Positions 1 through 6,516 of a stretch of DNA of 8,284 bases are shown in pieces. Numbering within the stretch: position 1 is the first letter of the stretch; every line of letters starts with the position of its first letter. This DNA is from Deltaproteobacteria bacterium (GTDB lineage Bacteria > Desulfobacterota > Binatia > DP-6), in contig VBLA01000175.1 in NCBI GenBank assembly GCA_005879245.1, positions 1-8,284 of the forward strand. Reading direction: 5' to 3'. The notes below the pieces were generated by a model. The model was given only the letters and a program-made list of their open reading frames with translations, did not search any database and had not been told where the DNA came from. The position numbers and the translations under genes are program-made.

Positions 1-71
1 TACCCCTGGCGTTCTTGCACATGCCCGAAGCGATCGATAGCATCCGCGAAATTTTGGCCAGGAGCCATTGA
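1..71 (+). CDS. 3' end of an unidentified upstream gene (partial)
   Basis: An open frame enters from the left edge (first full codon at base 3) and ends at a TGA at 69-71. It encodes about 22 residues, with a tail that reads PLAFLHMPEAIDSIREILAR and then Ser-His. The tail looks like a C-terminal amphipathic helix of a soluble enzyme, but it is too short to assign a family. Support for its being real is indirect: the TGA overlaps the ATG of the next gene by one base (TGATG), the same junction style seen at 2131-2135, and the frame is free of stops. It is probably the preceding gene of the same glycan operon. Function unknown. Confidence 0.5.
   Translation, partial: PLAFLHMPEAIDSIREILARSH
60..64 (+). 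promoter_or_regulatory. Ribosome binding site of the sugar aminotransferase gene
   Basis: AGGAG lies six bases before the ATG at 71. It decides the start: the in-frame TTG at 68 would sit only three bases from this site, so ATG 71 is preferred. The site lies inside the last codons of the upstream gene, as expected for translationally coupled genes. Confidence 0.7.
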
Positions 72-1201
72 TGGAAGCGATGGCGCGCCAAGCGGTACCA
101 ACCCGGGTCGCCCTGCTGGACTTGACCCATGAGTACCGCGCGCACCGGCACGAGCTGCTTGCGGCGTGCGAGCGCGTGTTCCGACGTATGCATCTGCTCG
201 GCGGCGACGAGGCGAGGGCATTCGAGGCGGAGATGGCCGCCTACCTCGGGGTCCGGCACGTGCGGGGGGTCGCCTCCGGCACCGATGCGCTCCTCCTCGC
301 CGTGCTCGCCGCCGGGCTCGGCCCCGGCGACGAAGTGCTCCTCCAGGCCAACAGCTTCGTCGCCGCCGTCGAGGCCCTGCAGCATGCGGGGGTGTCGCCG
401 ATTCCGGTCGACATCCGGCTCGATGATCTGGGGCCCGATCCCGCCGCCCTCGAGGCGAGCCTGACGGAACGGACACGCGGCATCCTCGTCGTGCATCTCT
501 ATGGCCTGCCGGTCGACCTCCGCCCGATCCTCGCGCTCGCGCGGGCGCGCGACCTCATCCTCATCGAGGACTGCTCGCACGCTCACGGCGCAGCGCTCGA
601 CGGGCGGCGGGTGGGGTCCTTCGGCACCGTCGGCGCCTTCAGCCTGGGGGTAGTGAAGAACCTCGCCGCCTACGGGGACGCCGGCCTGGTCAGCACCAAC
701 GACGCCGCGCTCGCGGGACGCGTGCGCCTGCTCGGGACGCACGGGCAGGCCGCGAAGAACGAGCATGTCTGCTATGGCACGAACAGCCGGCTCGACGAGC
801 TCCAGGCCGCGATGCTGCGGGTGAAGCTCCGCCTGCTCGACGCCCGCAACCGTCGCCGGGCTGCCATCGCACAGCACTACGATGAGCGGCTCGGCGCCCG
901 GGTCACCGTGCCGCCTCGAGATCCAACACGGACGCATGTCTACCACCAGTACGTCGTGCGCACGCCGCGCCGGGATGCGCTCCGCAGGCACCTCGCCGCC
1001 CATGAGATCGAGACGGGCGTTCACTATCCCGTACCCGTTCATCGACAGCCGGCCTGGCTGCGGGCGTTCGGCGAGATGCCCCCGCTCCCGCGCGCCGAGC
1101 AGGCCGCGCGCGAGATCCTCTCGCTCCCCGTGCACCCCGATCTCACGGATGCCGAGGTGGTGCGCGTGGGGGACGCCGTCGTGGCCTTCTTCGGGAGATG
1201 A
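71..1201 (+). CDS. DegT/DnrJ/EryC1/StrS family PLP-dependent sugar aminotransferase
   Basis: A 376-residue enzyme of the usual family length, predicted to be cytosolic. It should transfer an amino group, normally from glutamate, to a keto-sugar nucleotide. Seen in the sequence: SGTDA (about 69-73) for phosphate binding, EDCSHAHGA (about 166-174) with the Asp that contacts the PLP ring nitrogen, and FSLGVVKNLAAYGDAG with the PLP-binding Lys at about 196. Further on are GTHG and a TNSRLDELQAA helix, both typical of the family. The KNL-x-x-x-GDAG form of the lysine motif resembles the subgroup acting on 3-keto sugars (QdtB, FdtB, WbpE and DesV-like) more than the KxxxxGEGG form. A 3-amino sugar is therefore an inference, not proven. 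The dehydrogenase at 2133-3137 could supply the 3-keto substrate. The gene overlaps the next one by four bases (ATGA). The exact substrate cannot be read from sequence. Confidence 0.93.
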   Translation: MEAMARQAVPTRVALLDLTHEYRAHRHELLAACERVFRRMHLLGGDEARAFEAEMAAYLGVRHVRGVASGTDALLLAVLAAGLGPGDEVLLQANSFVAAVEALQHAGVSPIPVDIRLDDLGPDPAALEASLTERTRGILVVHLYGLPVDLRPILALARARDLILIEDCSHAHGAALDGRRVGSFGTVGAFSLGVVKNLAAYGDAGLVSTNDAALAGRVRLLGTHGQAAKNEHVCYGTNSRLDELQAAMLRVKLRLLDARNRRRAAIAQHYDERLGARVTVPPRDPTRTHVYHQYVVRTPRRDALRRHLAAHEIETGVHYPVPVHRQPAWLRAFGEMPPLPRAEQAAREILSLPVHPDLTDAEVVRVGDAVVAFFGR

Positions 1202-2133
1202 CGGAGGCACCACCGCCCCCTCGGCTGTCCTTCGTCATCCCGGTCCACAACGAAGCGGGAAACGTCGGCCCGCTCCACGAAGAGCTGAGGCGCACCGCGC
1301 GTGATCTGGACGTCGCCTACGAGGCGATCTTCGTCAACGACGGCAGCAAGGACGACACGCGCGCGTGTCTGGAGGCTCTCCGGCAGAGCGACCCGCACCT
1401 GAAAATCGTCGACTTGGACGGCAACTTCGGCGAGGCGGCCGCGCTCTCCGCCGGCTTCGCGCACGCCCGCGGCGCCGTGGTGGTAACGCTCGACGGCGAC
1501 GGGCAGAACGATCCGGCGGACATTCCCCGGCTGCTCGCTCGCCTCGGGTCCGAGCTGGACGTGGTGAGCGGCCGACGGTACCAGCGGAAGGAGCGATTCC
1601 TCACGCGCGTCCTCCCCTCGCGTGTCGCGAACTGGTTGATCGTGCGCGCCACGGGCGTTCCGGTGTACGACTGCGGGTGCGGGCTCAAGGTCTATCGCCG
1701 GGAGGTGGTGGCAGGCGCGCAGCTGCCGCGCGGCATGAACCGCTTCCTGCCAGCCATCCTCGGTGTGGATCCCTCACGCGTCGGCGAGGTGTGGGTGAAC
1801 GACCGGGAGCGCGGCGCGGGCGGCTCGCACTACGGTCTGGGTCGCACGTTCGCCGTCGTGCGCGACCTGCTGGCGCTGCCGCTCCTCGCGCGGCGCCGGC
1901 CGCCTGGCCCGCGACTCGACCGCACCGTCCGCGGGGCGCCGGCTGCCCTCGTCGCGGGCGCGCTGCTCGCCGTGCTCACCGCTCTCGGATGGCCGGGCGA
2001 GCGCGGGCCGGCACTCGTGGTCGCGCTCGGGGCGCTCCTCGCCGCCGGCGTCGGGTGGGCGGTCGGCTACAACGTGCGGCGCTACCGGTGCGCGCGGGAG
2101 GTCGGGGTCTTTCGGGTGCGAGCCGTGTTCTGA
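1198..2133 (+). CDS. Family 2 glycosyltransferase, polyprenyl-phosphate sugar synthase type (DPM1/GtrB/ArnC-like)
   Basis: A 311-residue membrane-anchored inverting glycosyltransferase. The N-terminal GT-A domain shows SFVIPVHNEAGNV (11-23), VNDGSKDDT (46-54), the metal-binding DGD of LDGDGQNDP (99-101) and the CGCGLKVYRR segment (about 159-168). It ends with HYGLGRTFAVVRDLL (about 201-215), the conserved stretch before the membrane part. Two hydrophobic helices follow (about 237-254 and 261-280) with a basic cytosolic tail. This layout is that of enzymes that move a sugar from a nucleotide donor to undecaprenyl or dolichyl phosphate on the cytoplasmic face. One oddity is that the usual His in the motif before SxYG is Asp here (VNDRERGAGGSHYG). 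It starts inside the stop of the aminotransferase gene (ATGA) and its stop overlaps the next start (TGATG). The sugar specificity is unknown. Confidence 0.92.
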   Translation: MTEAPPPPRLSFVIPVHNEAGNVGPLHEELRRTARDLDVAYEAIFVNDGSKDDTRACLEALRQSDPHLKIVDLDGNFGEAAALSAGFAHARGAVVVTLDGDGQNDPADIPRLLARLGSELDVVSGRRYQRKERFLTRVLPSRVANWLIVRATGVPVYDCGCGLKVYRREVVAGAQLPRGMNRFLPAILGVDPSRVGEVWVNDRERGAGGSHYGLGRTFAVVRDLLALPLLARRRPPGPRLDRTVRGAPAALVAGALLAVLTALGWPGERGPALVVALGALLAAGVGWAVGYNVRRYRCAREVGVFRVRAVF

Positions 2134-3137
2134 TGCGCTCGACGACCGTGAACGTCGCACTCGTCGGGCTCGGGTACTGGGGCGCCAATCTCCTCCGCAT
2201 TTTCGGCAAGACCCCGGGAGCCCGGATCGCTGCCCTCTGCGACCAGGAAGAGCAGCAGCTCGCCCGTTCCGGCGAAGCGCACGCCGGGGCGCGCTGCGTC
2301 ACCGACTACGCGAAGGTGCTCGCCACCGCCGCCGTGGACGCGGTCGTCCTCGCCACGCCGCCCGCGAGCCATCACGTCCTCGCGCTCGCCGCCCTGCGGG
2401 CGGGGAAGCACGTCTGGGTGGAGAAGCCGCTGGCGCTCACCGCCGCCCAGGGCCGCGAGCTCGTGGAGGCCGCACGGGCTGGCGGACGGCTACTGTTCGT
2501 CGACGAGACGTTCCTTTACGATCCGCTCGTCGGCGAGATGAAGCGGTTGGTCGATCGCGGTGTGCTCGGCCAACTCTACCACCTCTCCTTCGAGCGGCTC
2601 GGCATGGGACGCATCCGGCGTGACTCCAACGTATGGTGGAACTCGGCACCCCACGACCTGGCGATCCTTCTCCACCTGGTTCCCCGCCGCGTCGTGCGCG
2701 CCCGATTGCACGAGCACGCCCATCTCCGTCCCGGCATCGCCGACATGGCCGTCTGCGACCTCGAGCTGGAGGACGGCATCTCTGCCCACCTCTACCTGAG
2801 CTGGCTCCACCCCGAGAAGACGGCGAGCGTGACGGTGGTCGGCAGCGAGCGGATGCTCCGCTACGAGGGCCGCTTCAAGAAGCGGACCCTCACGCTTTAC
2901 GACTATACCCTCGACACCGATGACCGGCACGGCAACCTCGTCCCGGTGCGCCAGTTTGCCGCCCGTCCGCTCGAGGTCCCAGCCGGTGCCGAGCCGCTGG
3001 GGCTCGCGGCCCGGCACTTCGTCGACAGCATCCGGACCGGCACCGAGCCGCTCTCGAGCGGCGCCCGATCACTTCGCGTGGTCGAGGTGCTGGAAGCAGC
3101 CGAGCATGCAGCCACCCGCCACAGCCTGGACGCCTGA
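2133..3137 (+). CDS. Gfo/Idh/MocA family NAD(P)-dependent sugar dehydrogenase
   Basis: A 334-residue cytosolic oxidoreductase of normal family length. The Rossmann domain begins at once with VALVGLGYWGANLLR; the dinucleotide motif GLGYWG is at 12-17. The VEKPL motif gives the conserved catalytic Lys at 98, and the substrate-domain segment WNSAPHDLAILLHL carries His174, Asp175 and His181. The region ETFLYDP...GVLGQLYHL...WWNSAPHDL matches the pattern of glycan-cluster members such as WlbA and WbpB-like UDP-sugar 3-dehydrogenases. Oxidation of a nucleotide sugar to its 3-keto form is thus a reasonable inference, and it would pair with the aminotransferase at 71-1201. The reading frame is open far upstream, but the start is set at ATG 2133, one base before the end of the preceding gene's stop and just before the first beta strand. 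The last 32 bases overlap the next gene. Cofactor and substrate are not determined. Confidence 0.92.
   Translation: MRSTTVNVALVGLGYWGANLLRIFGKTPGARIAALCDQEEQQLARSGEAHAGARCVTDYAKVLATAAVDAVVLATPPASHHVLALAALRAGKHVWVEKPLALTAAQGRELVEAARAGGRLLFVDETFLYDPLVGEMKRLVDRGVLGQLYHLSFERLGMGRIRRDSNVWWNSAPHDLAILLHLVPRRVVRARLHEHAHLRPGIADMAVCDLELEDGISAHLYLSWLHPEKTASVTVVGSERMLRYEGRFKKRTLTLYDYTLDTDDRHGNLVPVRQFAARPLEVPAGAEPLGLAARHFVDSIRTGTEPLSSGARSLRVVEVLEAAEHAATRHSLDA
3092..3096 (+). promoter_or_regulatory. Ribosome binding site of the flippase-like gene
   Basis: GGAAG lies nine bases before ATG 3106 and inside the 3' end of the dehydrogenase gene. It supports 3106 as the start of the membrane protein. The frame has no other ATG, GTG or TTG between 3106 and the first membrane helix, and the open frame further upstream has composition typical of an out-of-frame shadow. 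Confidence 0.5.
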
Positions 3138-4149
3138 GCCGTCCGGGGGGCCGAGTTCCGGCCCGCGGACGGGGCGTCGGATCGCCGCCGTCGTTCTGGG
3201 CACGGTGTTGCTCGCCCTCCTCGTGTCCTACGCGGGGCTGGCGCCGGTTCTGGCGCGCTTTCGGATTCTCGGCTGGGCGGCACCGCTCATCCTGGTCCCC
3301 TACATCGTGATCAACGTCCTCGACACCAGCGGCTGGCGATGCACCCTCCCCGCAGGGGCCCGCATTCCCTTCTCCTCCCTCTACCTCGTGCGCATGGCGG
3401 GCGAGGCGGTGAACAGCATGACGCCGACGGCCGCGGTCGGCGGCGAGCCGGTGAAAGCTCACCTGCTGCGCGCCTTCGGCGTCTCGGGCTCCGATGCCCT
3501 CGCGTCGGTCGTGATCGCGAGGACCGCGCTCATCGCGTCGCAGAGCGCCTTCGTGCTGGTTGGCCTGGCCGCGCTGTTCGACCGGCTCGAACGACACGTC
3601 GCGGGCGCGGTCTGGGTCGCGCTCCTCCTGGTCGTAGGTGCCGGCTTCACGCTGCTGCTCGTCCGGCTGCAGCGTCGGGGCCCGGTGTCGACCGTGTGGC
3701 GGTGGACGCGACGACTCATCCCCCGCTCCGCGGTCGTCGCGCGGCTCGAGGCGAGGGCCGCGGCGATCGACGCACGGCTCGCGGACTTCTACCGCATCGA
3801 GCGGCGTGCGTTCCTGCGAGCGACGCTCTGGCACTTCGCGGCCTGGCTCGTCGGCGTGCTCGAGGTGAAGCTCTTCATGACGCTGCTCGGGGAGCAGATC
3901 TCGCTCCGCGACGCGCTCATCGTCGAGGCCCTGTCGCAGCCGATACGCGCCGTGGCGCTCGTCATCCCGGGCGGGCTCGGGGCACAGGAAGTGGGAGGCG
4001 TCGCCCTGTGCAGCTTCCTCGGCATTCCCGAGGCGGCGGGCGTCGCGCTCTGGCTGCTCAAGCGCGCGCGCGAGCTCGTATTCGACGCGGTCGGACTCGT
4101 CTACCTCACGTGTCGGACGGCGATGCAACCGCGGCGAGCAGAGCTCTGA
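3106..4149 (+). CDS. Flippase-like integral membrane protein (LPG-synthase transmembrane / UPF0104 family)
   Basis: A 347-residue multi-pass membrane protein. Hydrophobic segments lie near residues 25-45, 55-73, 130-157, 167-186, 241-262, 281-300 and 307-345. Family signatures are visible: NSMTPTAAVGGEPVKAHLLR (about 103-122) and IPGGLGAQEVG (287-297), matching the conserved GGEPV/RA and PGGxGxxE motifs of the family that includes the membrane part of MprF, HpnL and many glycan-cluster proteins. A basic cytosolic loop (about 190-235) carries many Arg and Ala. Family members move or bind lipids or lipid-linked compounds; here, next to a polyprenyl-phosphate-type glycosyltransferase, flipping a lipid-linked sugar is a plausible but unproven role. 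The N-terminus before helix 1 is Pro- and Gly-rich and unremarkable. The gene overlaps the dehydrogenase gene by 32 bases in another frame. The family call is fairly secure; the substrate is unknown. Confidence 0.85.
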   Translation: MQPPATAWTPEPSGGPSSGPRTGRRIAAVVLGTVLLALLVSYAGLAPVLARFRILGWAAPLILVPYIVINVLDTSGWRCTLPAGARIPFSSLYLVRMAGEAVNSMTPTAAVGGEPVKAHLLRAFGVSGSDALASVVIARTALIASQSAFVLVGLAALFDRLERHVAGAVWVALLLVVGAGFTLLLVRLQRRGPVSTVWRWTRRLIPRSAVVARLEARAAAIDARLADFYRIERRAFLRATLWHFAAWLVGVLEVKLFMTLLGEQISLRDALIVEALSQPIRAVALVIPGGLGAQEVGGVALCSFLGIPEAAGVALWLLKRARELVFDAVGLVYLTCRTAMQPRRAEL

Positions 4150-4183
4150 GTCGCGTCGTGCTCCGGCGCCGGCGCCCCGGATC

Positions 4184-5182
4184 GTGATCCCGGTTCTTCC
4201 ACTCGGGCCGAGAGGGCTCGTCGTGTCGCGCCTCGGGCTCGGCCTCGCCGCGGTCGGCCGGCCGGGCTACATCACGCTCGGCCGTTCCAACGACCTGCCG
4301 GCCGAGCGTACGCCCGCGGCGCTCTCGGCACGCGCGACCGAGCTGCTCGACACCGCCCGCACCGGCGGCGTCCGCTACTTCGACGTGGCGCGCAGCTACG
4401 GACGAGCGGAGGAGTTCCTCGCGCGCTGGCTGGAGGAACGCCGCGTTCCCCGCCAGACGGCAACCGTGGGAAGCAAGTGGGGCTACCGCTACACGGCCGG
4501 CTGGGCGGTGAAGGCTCCCGTGCACGAGGAGAAGGAACTGTCGCTCGACCGCTTCACCTCCCAGCTGGCGGAGACCCGTGCACTCCTCGGCGACTGGCTC
4601 GATCTCTACCAGATCCACAGCGCGACCCTGGAGTCGGGCTGCCTCGACGACGAGTCCCTGCTCCGCGCCCTGCTGCGGGGACGCGGCGAGGGTGCCTATC
4701 GGGCGGTGGGCCTGACCCTCTCTGGCGCCACCTCGGCGGCCACGCTCGAGCGCGCGCTCGAGGTCCGGGTCGACGGCGAGCGTGTCTTCGACGTCGTGCA
4801 GGCGACGTTCAACTGCCTCGAGCCCTCACTCGCCCCGTCTCTCGCGCGCGCGCACGACGCAGGGCTCGGAGTCATCGTGAAGGAGGTGTTCGCCAACGGC
4901 CGGCTGACCGACGCGAACGAGCGGCCCGAGGACGCACCCCTTCTCGCCCGGCTGCGCGCCGTGGCGAGCGGGATCAGCCTCGACCGTCTCGCGCTCGCCT
5001 TCGCCCTGACGCACCCCTTCGTCGACGTGGCCCTTTCCGGCGCCGCCACCACGACCCAGCTCGCCTCGCACCTGGCCGCTCTGGAGCTCTCGCTCGACGA
5101 GACCACCCGGAGGGCGCTCCGGGCAGTCGCCGAACCACCGGAACGCTACTGGGCGACGCGCAGCCGCCTTCGCTGGACCTGA
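4184..5182 (+). CDS. Aldo/keto reductase family oxidoreductase
   Basis: A 332-residue cytosolic NAD(P)H-dependent oxidoreductase. The N-terminus has the family opening LGPRGLVVSRLGLG. The catalytic tetrad is complete: Asp67 and Tyr72 in RYFDVARSYG, Lys98 in VGSKWGY and His145 in DLYQIHSA. The C-terminal half keeps the barrel strands, with VDVALSGAATTTQL (about 285-298) in the cofactor-phosphate-binding position. Compared with short family members there is an extra loop after strand 1 (about 26-46, RPGYITLGRSNDLPAERT). The start is GTG 4184, the only start codon that gives the full conserved N-terminus. No convincing ribosome site precedes it, and it follows the flippase gene after 34 bases, so it is probably co-transcribed. 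Its role in the operon (sugar or aldehyde reduction or oxidation) is inferred from context only. Confidence 0.88.
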   Translation: MIPVLPLGPRGLVVSRLGLGLAAVGRPGYITLGRSNDLPAERTPAALSARATELLDTARTGGVRYFDVARSYGRAEEFLARWLEERRVPRQTATVGSKWGYRYTAGWAVKAPVHEEKELSLDRFTSQLAETRALLGDWLDLYQIHSATLESGCLDDESLLRALLRGRGEGAYRAVGLTLSGATSAATLERALEVRVDGERVFDVVQATFNCLEPSLAPSLARAHDAGLGVIVKEVFANGRLTDANERPEDAPLLARLRAVASGISLDRLALAFALTHPFVDVALSGAATTTQLASHLAALELSLDETTRRALRAVAEPPERYWATRSRLRWT

Positions 5183-5400
5183 CCGCTACGGCGTCACGCT
5201 GAAGAGGCCGAGCTTCGCTTCCGCGCCCGAGATGCGAGACCCCTCCCCGCGCCCGTCCCGTCCAGACCGGCGATGAAGGCCGCGGCCCTGCCGTCCGGCG
5301 CCACGGGGGAGAACTCGGAAGCGAACCTACCGCCGCCAAGCGCCTTCCGGCCTGCCGCCGCAACCACCTTCACCCGCCGTGGTGTCAATCGGCCCTCGGG
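5183..5400 (-). pseudogene. Convergent intergenic stretch with a possible frameshifted relic of a secreted repeat protein
   Basis: There is no intact gene here and no clear hairpin-plus-T-run terminator, although transcripts from both sides converge. On the minus strand a frame from about 5388 encodes VVAAAGRKALGGGRFASEFS followed by PVAPDGRAAAFIAGLDGTG. This resembles the tandem units (VVAxGDxAPxGGTFSSF, then PxxNDxGxVAFxATLxG) of large secreted bacterial repeat proteins. Nearer 5245 the coding look shifts to another minus-strand frame reading SGAEAKLGLFSVTP and a TAG stop at 5186-5188, with G or C in almost every third position. Two coding-like frames in sequence suggest a decayed gene end with a frameshift. 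The resemblance is by eye and the stretch is short, so chance in GC-rich DNA remains possible. Confidence 0.25.
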
Positions 5401-6516
5401 TCACTGCGGAGCGTGCACGCCCGGCACGCGACCGAGGACCCGCACGAGCGCCACGAGACCCGCGACCCAGAACACCTGCGCTCCCACGGCAGCGGCGGGG
5501 ACGAGCCACTCGAGCTGACGGGCGAGCGCGAAAGCGACCATGAAGACGTACCAGTCGCGTGTGCTGAGCGGGGAGAGCACGCCGTCGAGCAGTCGGTTCT
5601 CCCAGCCCGGCACCCGCCGGCGCCGAGCTTCGCTCTGCTCGCTCCAGGTCATCACGGCGAAGGCGCCGAGGACCCCTGCGCCGAGCCCCGTGAGCGCCGC
5701 CCAGCCGGGCGAGCGTCCGGAAGCTGCGATGCGCGCCGCGATCCCTCCGAGGACACAGAGATGCACGACCGTGTCCCCGCTGACGTCGAGCCAGTGCCCC
5801 AGGCGCGACTCCGCGAAGCGTAGCCGCGCGAGCTCGCCATCCGAGCAGTCGAGCACGCCCGACGCGAGCAGACAGAGGAGGGCGGCGAGCAAGGCCGCCT
5901 GTCCAGGTAGCCCGAAGAGGATTCCACCCAGCGCCCCCAGCCCGATCCCGACGAGCGTGACGGCGTTTGGCGAGCACGGGCCGCGAGCCAGGACGCGCGT
6001 CGTGGGACGTGAGAGACGCCGGTACAGGAGACGATCGAGGTAACCGTCGCGCGGATTCTCGAGCGCCCGAAGGAGGGCATGCTCGACCCTCGCGGGTGGC
6101 GCCTCGGCGCAGGCGAGCGTGCCGGCAGACAGGCGAAGTCGGGGGCAGTCGCCGTCGAGGACGCGCGGCCCCGGGGCGACCGAGACTCGCACTCCATCGT
6201 GCTCGACCGCGAGCACCTCCCCCGGTCGTGCGCGGGCCTGGAGGTCACGTACGAGGGTCTCGTCGATCACGGCGCCCGGGCCGATCACGAGGCGAAGCGC
6301 CGGGTCGTCGGGCGGAACGAGGGACGGCACCGCCGTCACCTCCAGGCGGATGCGGCAATCGTCAGGCAGACCCGCTTCACCGACGAGCGTGCAACGCTCC
6401 AGGCCGGCCCGCTGCAGGACGAGCATGGTCCGTACGAGGAGCGGTACGCCCGCGATGGGCCGGACGCCCCGGGGGTCGGTGAACACGATCGCCTCGCGGA
6501 TGGGAGTGCCGTTCAT
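5401..6516 (-). CDS. CDP-alcohol phosphatidyltransferase with an N-terminal degenerate nucleotidyltransferase-like domain
   Basis: A 371-residue membrane enzyme. The C-terminal half has the complete CDP-alcohol phosphotransferase motif D-x2-DG-x2-AR-x8-G-x3-D-x3-D, at D223, D226, G227, A230, R231, G240, D244 and D248. Six hydrophobic segments surround it (about 185-203, 205-222, 250-266, 271-290, 322-340 and 341-361). Just before helix 1, GYLDRLLYRRLSRPTTRVLA and SPNAVTL form the usual amphipathic entry of the family. Residues 1 to about 140 resemble the start of a GT-A nucleotidyltransferase (REAIVFTDPRGVRPIAGVPLL...LQRAGLE) but lack the LAAGxGxR...KP signature, so this domain is probably not catalytic. 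The layout recalls the archaeal fusion that makes di-inositol phosphate. The enzyme should move a phosphonyl or phosphoryl alcohol group from a CMP-activated donor to a hydroxyl acceptor; given its neighbours, CMP-aminoethylphosphonate is the likely donor (inference). Its ATG overlaps the preceding stop (ATGA). Confidence 0.9.
   Translation of the reverse strand: MNGTPIREAIVFTDPRGVRPIAGVPLLVRTMLVLQRAGLERCTLVGEAGLPDDCRIRLEVTAVPSLVPPDDPALRLVIGPGAVIDETLVRDLQARARPGEVLAVEHDGVRVSVAPGPRVLDGDCPRLRLSAGTLACAEAPPARVEHALLRALENPRDGYLDRLLYRRLSRPTTRVLARGPCSPNAVTLVGIGLGALGGILFGLPGQAALLAALLCLLASGVLDCSDGELARLRFAESRLGHWLDVSGDTVVHLCVLGGIAARIAASGRSPGWAALTGLGAGVLGAFAVMTWSEQSEARRRRVPGWENRLLDGVLSPLSTRDWYVFMVAFALARQLEWLVPAAAVGAQVFWVAGLVALVRVLGRVPGVHAPQ

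Noticed and set aside
1365..2132. A 590-residue fusion protein reading through from 1365 into the dehydrogenase frame
   Set aside because: The extra N-terminal part is Arg/Ala/Gly-rich shadow of the glycosyltransferase gene. The Rossmann fold starts right after ATG 2133, which overlaps the previous stop.
2890..4128. Long minus-strand open frame (412 codons) opposite the dehydrogenase and flippase genes
   Set aside because: Its product is packed with Arg, Glu, Asp, His and Gly with no recognisable domain. It is the antisense shadow of GC-rich coding DNA whose plus-strand products have clear motifs.
4745..4762. Perfect 18-base palindrome CTCGAGCGCGCGCTCGAG
   Set aside because: It lies inside the aldo/keto reductase gene and is fully explained by the codons for Leu-Glu-Arg-Ala-Leu-Glu in a GC-rich gene. 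No second copy was seen to suggest an operator or attachment site.
5214..5325. Ten-base inverted repeat (TTCGCTTCCG at 5214-5223 and CGGAAGCGAA at 5316-5325)
   Set aside because: The arms are short and about 90 bases apart, with no mobile-element features or target duplications. It is probably chance in biased DNA.
5411..5429. Short hairpin GCGTGC/GCACGC near the end of the CDP-alcohol transferase gene as a terminator
   Set aside because: It has only a six-base stem, no following T-run on either strand, and lies within coding sequence.
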